Assembly: GCA_025923175.1 (NCBI GenBank)
Contig: JAICGL010000146.1
Coordinates: forward strand, 1 to 8,572
DNA: 8,572 bases
Reading direction: 5' to 3'
Origin: Acidimicrobiia bacterium
GTDB lineage: Bacteria > Actinomycetota > Acidimicrobiia > IMCC26256 > BP-133
Below the pieces are notes generated by a model that made no database searches, was not told the DNA's origin, and was given only the letters and a program-made list of their open reading frames with translations. The position numbers and the translations under genes are program-made. Positions 4,368 to 8,572 of the stretch are shown here, piece after piece; position 1 is the stretch's first letter; each line of letters starts with the position of its first letter.

Positions 4368-6746
4368 CTAGCTGTCCCGGGCCTCTTCGCCGCCTGGGGG
4401 GATCCGGCGGGCGGGGGCCCGGCCGGGGGGCTGGCTCGGGGGCGGCCGGGTTGGCAGCGGGGGGATCGGGAGCTTCACCGGGTCATTGGGGGTGACCTCG
4501 ACGGGTTCGCCGTAGTGGGCGATGGTGATCGGGTCGCCGTCCCTCAGGTCGTAGATCGCCTGGCCTGCGCTCGCCGTTACGCAGAGGTTGCGTTGGCGGT
4601 ACCAGAGGTTGAAGGACAGGCGGGAGATGCCGTCGGGGACTTTGGGGGCGAACGAGAGGCGGCCGCCGTGGGCCCGGAGGCCCCCGAAGCCGGCGACGAT
4701 CACCGTCCAGACACCGGCCAGCGAGGCCATGTGCAGCCCGTTCCTCGTGTTGTGGTGCAGGTCGCCGAGGTCCATCTGCGCCACTTCGGAGAGGTAGTCG
4801 TAGGCCAGGTCGAGGTGGCCGACCTCGGCGGCCAGCACCGCCTGGGTGATGGCCGATAGCGACGAGTCCCGCACTGTCAGTGCTTCGTAGTAGGCGAAGT
4901 TGCGGGCCTTCTCCTCGTCGGTGAACGCGTCGTTCCGGAGTTGCATCGCCAGCACCAGATCAGCCTGCTTCACCACCTGCGTGCGGTACAGGTCGAAATA
5001 GGGGAAGTGGAGGAACAGGGGATAACGGTCGGGCGGGGTGTTCTCGAAGTCCCACACCCTGTAGGTGGTGAACAGCTCGGCCTGAGGGTGGACGCCGAGT
5101 TCCGCGTCGTAGGGGATGTACATGGCGTCCGCCGCCACCTGCCAGGCCATCCGCTCGTCTTCGTCGACGCCGAGCCGGCCGGCCTCGGCGGCGTGGCGCC
5201 TGGCGAGTTCGGCTGCCGCCCGCAGGTTCTGCTGCGCCATCAGGTTCGTGTAGACGTTGTTGTCGCCCAGCGCCGAGTACTCGTCAGGTCCCGTCATGCC
5301 GGGGAGGCGGAAGTGGCCGTGCTCGTCGTGGTGCCCGAGCGAGCGCCAAAGCCGGGCGGTCTCGACGAGCAGCTCGAGGCCTTCCTTGGCTTCGAAGTCC
5401 GTGTCCTCGGTGGCGTCGATGTAGCGGAGGACGGCGTCGGCGATGTCGGCGTTGACGTGGAAGGCCGCCGTCCCGGCCGGCCAGTAGCCGGAGCACTCCT
5501 CACCGGCGATCGTCCGCCAGGGAAACGCCGCCCCCGTGTGGCCGAGGGCGTCGGCGCGCTCCCGGGCGGCGGGAAGGATCGAGTGGCGCCACAACAGCGC
5601 GTTGCGGGCGGCCTCCGGCCGGCTGGACGTGAGAACCGGCAGCACGAAGGTCTCCGTGTCCCAGAAGGCGTGGCCGTCGTAGCCGGTGCCGGTGAGACCC
5701 TTGGCCGGGATGGCACGCCGCTCGGCCCGGGCGCTGGCCTGGAGCACGTGGAACAGGCCGAAGCGAGCGGCGTGCTCCATCTGGGGATCGCCCTCGAGTT
5801 CCACGTCGGTGCGGGACCAGCACGTGTCGAGGTATTGGCGCTGCTCTGCCTGGAGGCCGTCCCAGCCGGTGTGGACGGCGGCGGTGAGAGCCGCCGCCAC
5901 CTGGTCCCACAATGCCTGGCGGGAGCGGATGTGCGACCACCCGTAGGCCAGCAGCTTCAGGACCCGCAGCTTCTGGCCGGGTTGGAGAACCGACGTGATG
6001 GTGACTCGGCCGATGTCCGGGCTGCTTTCGCTGAACATGTCGGTGCGTTCCGGCCCGTCGACGATGTGGTCCATGGCCGCCGCCACGCGCAGGCCGCTGT
6101 GCCCGGTGCGGTGCACGAGGGTGGCGCCGGAGTCTCTCTGGGTCCCGTGGTCTTCGCCGACGAGAGGCGCCATGAGCGCGGCGGCGACCCGGGGATCGTT
6201 GTCGGGCAGGGGCATTGGCTCGTTGGCCACCAGCTCGGACTGCACGACGATCCGAGCCGGGTCTCCGACGGCCTCCACCTCGTACTCGATCGCCGCCACC
6301 GCCCGCTGGGTGAACGACACCAGCCGCACCGACGTGACCCGCATGACCTGCCCGGCCGGCGAGGCCCATTCGACCGTCCGCCGGAGCGTTCCGGCCCGGA
6401 AGTCGAGGACGCGCTCGTGGTGATGCAGCGTTCCGTACCGGACGTCGAATGGTTCGTCGTCGACCAGCAGCCGCAGGACCTTGCCGTTGGTCACGTTGAT
6501 CATCGTCTGGCCCGACTCGGGGTAGCCGTAGCCGGCCTCGGCGTACGGCAGGGGCCGCAGCTCGTACACGCCGTTCAGGTAGGTGCCGGGCAGACCGTAG
6601 GGCTCGCCCTCATCGAGGTTGCCCCGCAGGCCGAGATGCCCGTTGCCGAGCGCGAAGACCGACTCGCTCTGGGCGAGGACGTCGAGATCGAGCGAAGCCT
6701 CCCGCACCAGCCACGGCTCGGTTCTAAAGACCGACGCATCGATCAC
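4368..6746 (-). CDS. GH65 glycoside phosphorylase (maltose/trehalose/kojibiose type)
   Basis: I place the start at GTG 6746, giving 792 residues. This makes a GTGA overlap with the upstream beta-PGM gene; the longer start at 6770 would overlap it by 28 bp. Family blocks follow in order: LAQSESVFALGNGHLGLRGN (24-43), GLPGTYLNGVYELRPLPYAE (51-70), GTGYDGHAFWDTETFVLP (353-370) at the active site of the (alpha/alpha)6 barrel, GPDEYSALGDNNVYTN (486-501) with E489 as the general acid, KQADLVLAM (593-601), and LHHNTRNGLHMASLAGVW (663-680) in the phosphate-site region. These cytoplasmic enzymes cleave alpha-glucosides such as maltose, trehalose or kojibiose with phosphate and inversion, giving beta-glucose-1-phosphate. 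The substrate is not readable from sequence. From memory it closely resembles M. tuberculosis Rv3401 along its length. A proline/arginine-rich tail ends the protein (about 760-785). The beta-PGM neighbour supports phosphorolysis over hydrolysis. Confidence 0.93.
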   Translation of the reverse strand: MIDASVFRTEPWLVREASLDLDVLAQSESVFALGNGHLGLRGNLDEGEPYGLPGTYLNGVYELRPLPYAEAGYGYPESGQTMINVTNGKVLRLLVDDEPFDVRYGTLHHHERVLDFRAGTLRRTVEWASPAGQVMRVTSVRLVSFTQRAVAAIEYEVEAVGDPARIVVQSELVANEPMPLPDNDPRVAAALMAPLVGEDHGTQRDSGATLVHRTGHSGLRVAAAMDHIVDGPERTDMFSESSPDIGRVTITSVLQPGQKLRVLKLLAYGWSHIRSRQALWDQVAAALTAAVHTGWDGLQAEQRQYLDTCWSRTDVELEGDPQMEHAARFGLFHVLQASARAERRAIPAKGLTGTGYDGHAFWDTETFVLPVLTSSRPEAARNALLWRHSILPAARERADALGHTGAAFPWRTIAGEECSGYWPAGTAAFHVNADIADAVLRYIDATEDTDFEAKEGLELLVETARLWRSLGHHDEHGHFRLPGMTGPDEYSALGDNNVYTNLMAQQNLRAAAELARRHAAEAGRLGVDEDERMAWQVAADAMYIPYDAELGVHPQAELFTTYRVWDFENTPPDRYPLFLHFPYFDLYRTQVVKQADLVLAMQLRNDAFTDEEKARNFAYYEALTVRDSSLSAITQAVLAAEVGHLDLAYDYLSEVAQMDLGDLHHNTRNGLHMASLAGVWTVIVAGFGGLRAHGGRLSFAPKVPDGISRLSFNLWYRQRNLCVTASAGQAIYDLRDGDPITIAHYGEPVEVTPNDPVKLPIPPLPTRPPPSQPPGRAPARRIPPGGEEARDS

Positions 6747-7522
6747 TGCGACTGTCTTTCCGGGGGACACGCCCGAACCCCCGGGCTCATTGCGAGAAGA
6801 TCAGCCAGATCCGACACCACGATGTCGGCCCCGTGAAGCTGCAGTTCTTCCGCCTGCCCGGTGCGGTCGACTCCGACGACAAACCCGAAGCCACCCGCCC
6901 GGCCGGCTTCGACACCGGCCAGCGCGTCCTCGAACACCGCCGCCTCGGCCGGGGGTATCCCAAAGCATTTGGCAGCGAACAGGAACATGTCCGGCTCGGG
7001 CTTGCCGGCGAGCCCCTCCCGTTCGGCGGTGACTCCGTCGACGACCTCCTCGTAGAGATCCTCCTGCCCCGTCACCCTGAGCACGGCCCGGGTATTGGCG
7101 CTCGACGACACCACGGCACGGCGGAGCCCGGCGTCCCGCACCGCTTCGACATAACGGACCGACCCCGGGTAGACCTCGACCCCGGCCGCCATCCTGGCCA
7201 GCACGAGCTCATTCTTACGGTTTCCGAGGCCATTGACCGTGGGGAGCGTCGGCGGGTCGGTCGGAGAGCCCTCGGGCAGGTCGATGCCCCGCGACGTGAG
7301 GAAGGAGCGGACGCCGTCGGCCCGTTTCTTCCCGTCGACGTACGGCTTGTAGTCGGCGTCGACGTCGAATGGCACGAAGGGCTGCCCGGTTTCCTCTGTC
7401 CGCCGCCGGAGGTATTCGTCGAACATCTCCTTCCAGGCGGCGGCGTGGACGGTTGCAGTCCGCGTCAGGACGCCATCGAGGTCGAACAGGCAGGCGCGAA
7501 TGCCTTCAGGAAGACCGAGCAC
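6743..7522 (-). CDS. Beta-phosphoglucomutase family HAD enzyme
   Basis: A 259-residue HAD-superfamily protein of the beta-phosphoglucomutase type. FDLDGVLT (13-20) carries the nucleophile D14 and acid/base D16. VSSSAN (138-143) is motif II, GKPEPDMF (173-180) holds motif III lysine K174, and FEDALAGVEAG (197-207) is motif IV with E198 and D199. The stretch from about 21 to 110 is the helical cap, including VDGKKRADGVRSFL (62-75) and GLGNRKN (98-104). Beta-PGM converts beta-glucose-1-phosphate to glucose-6-phosphate, which is exactly the product of the GH65 enzyme encoded next. The stop overlaps the GH65 GTG start by four bases. From memory it matches M. tuberculosis Rv3400, including VLGLPE..RACLFDLDGVLT, but lacks that protein's short N-terminal extension. 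GTG 7522 is favoured because an in-frame TAG lies four codons upstream. No strong ribosome site is visible. Confidence 0.92.
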   Translation of the reverse strand: MLGLPEGIRACLFDLDGVLTRTATVHAAAWKEMFDEYLRRRTEETGQPFVPFDVDADYKPYVDGKKRADGVRSFLTSRGIDLPEGSPTDPPTLPTVNGLGNRKNELVLARMAAGVEVYPGSVRYVEAVRDAGLRRAVVSSSANTRAVLRVTGQEDLYEEVVDGVTAEREGLAGKPEPDMFLFAAKCFGIPPAEAAVFEDALAGVEAGRAGGFGFVVGVDRTGQAEELQLHGADIVVSDLADLLAMSPGVRACPPERQSQ

Positions 7523-7598
7523 GGCTGTTTGCTACCCGTTCAGGGAGGCTGTGCACACAGGTCATACGCGCAAGATATCCGGCGCATACCGTCGGCCG
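7523..7598. promoter_or_regulatory. Divergent promoter region between beta-PGM and phosphoesterase genes
   Basis: A 76-bp gap between divergent starts. It contains the short dyad CTGTG-CA-CACAG (7549-7560) and an AT-richer AAGATATCC (7572-7580), the only place where a -10 element looks possible. No clear ribosome site precedes ATG 7599 or ATG 7605, so a leaderless or weakly led transcript is possible. The dyad is short, so an operator role is only a suggestion. Confidence 0.35.
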
Positions 7599-8450
7599 AT
7601 GGTCATGCAACGGGCGCGAGCCGTTTTCGTCGTCTTGGCCCTGCTGCCCATGTCGGGGGTCACGACGGTGGCCCGAGCGGCTCCGCCCCCGCCACCGGCG
7701 ATGTTCCGGATCGGCCTCGTCGGCGACAGCGGATACAACGCCCAGGGGCAGGCGAACTTCATTCGCGTGCGTCAGCACGCCAATGCCTCGGGGCTGGCGT
7801 TCGTGGTGCACGACGGCGACATCTGGCTGGGCGGCACCTCCTGCAACGACGACAGGCTGCGGCGCGTCAAGGACGACTTCAACGGTTTCAAGACGCTCGT
7901 CTACACGCCCGGTGACAACGAATGGCTCGACTGCCCGCAGGGGCCGAACGGGCGGTTGGAAGCCATCCGCCGGGTGTTCTTCTCCGAGCCGAAGTCGCTG
8001 GGAACCGAGCCGATCCCCCAGCGCCGTCAGGCGGAGGTGCCGGAGAACGCCCGCTGGGAGTGGGGCGGCGTGGTCTTCGCCACGCTCAACGTGCCCGGCC
8101 CGGGTGGCGGTGGCCCCACCCTCTGGGCCGACCTCGCGTGGCTCGACAAGACCTTCGACCGCGCCGAGGAGATCAAGGCGCCGGCGGTGATGATCATCTG
8201 GCAGGACGATCCCGTCGACGGCAGCTCGGGCGAGCTGGTGTCCCGGCTCCGGAAGCGGGCGAGAGCCTTCGGCAGGCCGGTCCTGCTCGTCCACGGTGAC
8301 ACGCACCGCTACCGGCTCGACAACCCCTGGAAGGACACCCCGAACCTGACCCGGCTGGAGACGTTCCCGACCTTCACACCGGAGTGGGTGAAGGTGATCG
8401 TGAAACCGGCCAGCCCGGACGTGTTCACGATCGCACGACTGCGCGCCTAG
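7599..8450 (+). CDS. Secreted calcineurin-like metallophosphoesterase with altered metal-site motifs
   Basis: A 283-residue protein from ATG 7599 (ATG 7605 is equally possible; the frame is open upstream to 7500 but that part lacks export features). Residues 1-28 form a signal peptide: basic MVMQRAR, a hydrophobic core, then ARA before APPPPP, so the mature protein is outside the membrane. Phosphoesterase blocks are in order but diverged: LVGDSGY (40-46) in place of G-D-x-H, VVHDGDIW (69-76) for the G-D block, YTPGDNEWLDC (102-112) in place of G-N-H-D/E, MIIWQDDP (198-205), and VHGDTHRYRLD (231-241) in place of G-H-x-H. D43, D74, N107, H232 and H236 remain as possible ligands. C82 and C112 could form a disulfide. 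The strand after HGDTH continues into NLTRLETF and VIVKP, typical of the family's C-terminus. The substrate is unknown. It is transcribed away from the sugar operon and may be unrelated to it. Confidence 0.85.
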   Translation: MVMQRARAVFVVLALLPMSGVTTVARAAPPPPPAMFRIGLVGDSGYNAQGQANFIRVRQHANASGLAFVVHDGDIWLGGTSCNDDRLRRVKDDFNGFKTLVYTPGDNEWLDCPQGPNGRLEAIRRVFFSEPKSLGTEPIPQRRQAEVPENARWEWGGVVFATLNVPGPGGGGPTLWADLAWLDKTFDRAEEIKAPAVMIIWQDDPVDGSSGELVSRLRKRARAFGRPVLLVHGDTHRYRLDNPWKDTPNLTRLETFPTFTPEWVKVIVKPASPDVFTIARLRA

Positions 8451-8467
8451 CGGGCTGGCGCCCGCTA
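8448..8467 (+). terminator. Hairpin over the phosphoesterase stop codon
   Basis: TAGCGGGC (8448-8455) and GCCCGCTA (8460-8467) pair perfectly around a TGGC loop. The TAG stop codon is the first three bases of the stem. A pyrimidine-rich, weakly T-containing stretch (CGGCCTCATTTCT) follows. A terminator starting inside the stop codon is plausible. Confidence 0.5.
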
Positions 8468-8480
8468 CGGCCTCATTTCT

Positions 8481-8572
8481 GGCGGCTTCGCCGCCCCGGA
8501 CGGGGCCCCAACCCCGTCCTCCTCCGGAGCCTGGGGTCCCTGCCCCATGCCCGTCCGTCGCACACCGACGGA
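8481..8572. repeat. Cluster of three further hairpins at the window end
   Basis: Three perfect stems follow the gene: GGCGGC-TTC-GCCGCC (8481-8495), GGACGGGG-CCCCAA-CCCCGTCC (8498-8519) and TCCGTCG-CACAC-CGACGGA (8554-8572, touching the window edge). No T-runs follow. They may be successive terminators, a structured 3' end or a dispersed GC-rich repeat. The sequence past the edge is needed to see what comes next. Confidence 0.5.

Noticed and set aside
4941..6836. A 631-codon open frame on the plus strand opposite the GH65 gene
   Set aside because: It is antisense to a gene with unmistakable family motifs. Its translation is Val/Gly/Arg-rich with no recognisable domain, as expected for a shadow frame in GC-rich DNA.
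7549..7560. CRP-type binding site at CTGTGCACACAG
   Set aside because: The half-sites are too close together for a CRP/FNR-type dimer, which needs a wider spacer between TGTGA and TCACA.
7500..7598. Longer N-terminus for the phosphoesterase, starting at 7500
   Set aside because: It would overlap the divergent beta-PGM gene and put 33 polar residues before an otherwise typical signal peptide.

Overview
The window reads as chromosomal DNA from a high-G+C actinobacterium. The base composition is strongly GC-rich, GTG starts are used, and the overlapping beta-phosphoglucomutase / GH65 phosphorylase pair matches, from memory, the Mycobacterium tuberculosis Rv3400-Rv3401 pair in order and in many sequence blocks. 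I cannot place it to genus. An acidimicrobial or related lineage is possible but is only a guess. No rRNA, tRNA, CRISPR array, transposase or integrase was seen.

Layout. (1) 1-1901, minus strand: a class V PLP enzyme of the cysteine desulfurase type, followed 98 bp later by the N-terminal part of a TauE/SafE membrane permease that runs off the window edge. The gap between them holds a 26-bp operator-like palindrome and two small hairpins. (2) 1974-3215, plus strand, divergent from (1): an exported or membrane-anchored six-bladed NHL-repeat beta-propeller. (3) 3216-3533: a gene-free stretch with a perfect 27-bp palindrome, probably the terminator of the NHL gene, and a second long dyad with 17-nt arms. 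(4) 3534-4306, plus strand: two small uncharacterised genes joined by an ATGA overlap. Their codon choice is visibly less GC3-rich than their neighbours', and the second has a Cys/His-rich C-terminal motif. (5) 4368-7522, minus strand: beta-phosphoglucomutase then GH65 glycoside phosphorylase, coupled by a GTGA overlap. (6) 7599-8450, plus strand, divergent from (5): a secreted calcineurin-like metallophosphoesterase with altered metal-site motifs, followed by a run of hairpins to the window end.

How the genes work together. The clearest module is (5). An inverting GH65 phosphorylase splits an alpha-linked glucose disaccharide with phosphate to give beta-glucose-1-phosphate, and the beta-PGM turns that into glucose-6-phosphate for central metabolism. 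The (1) pair suggests sulfur handling: sulfur removal from cysteine or a related substrate plus export of a sulfur oxyanion or organosulfonate. That link rests on adjacency only. The NHL protein and the phosphoesterase look extracytoplasmic and have no visible partners. The least explained segment is 3216-4367, a possible accessory insertion between conserved genes.
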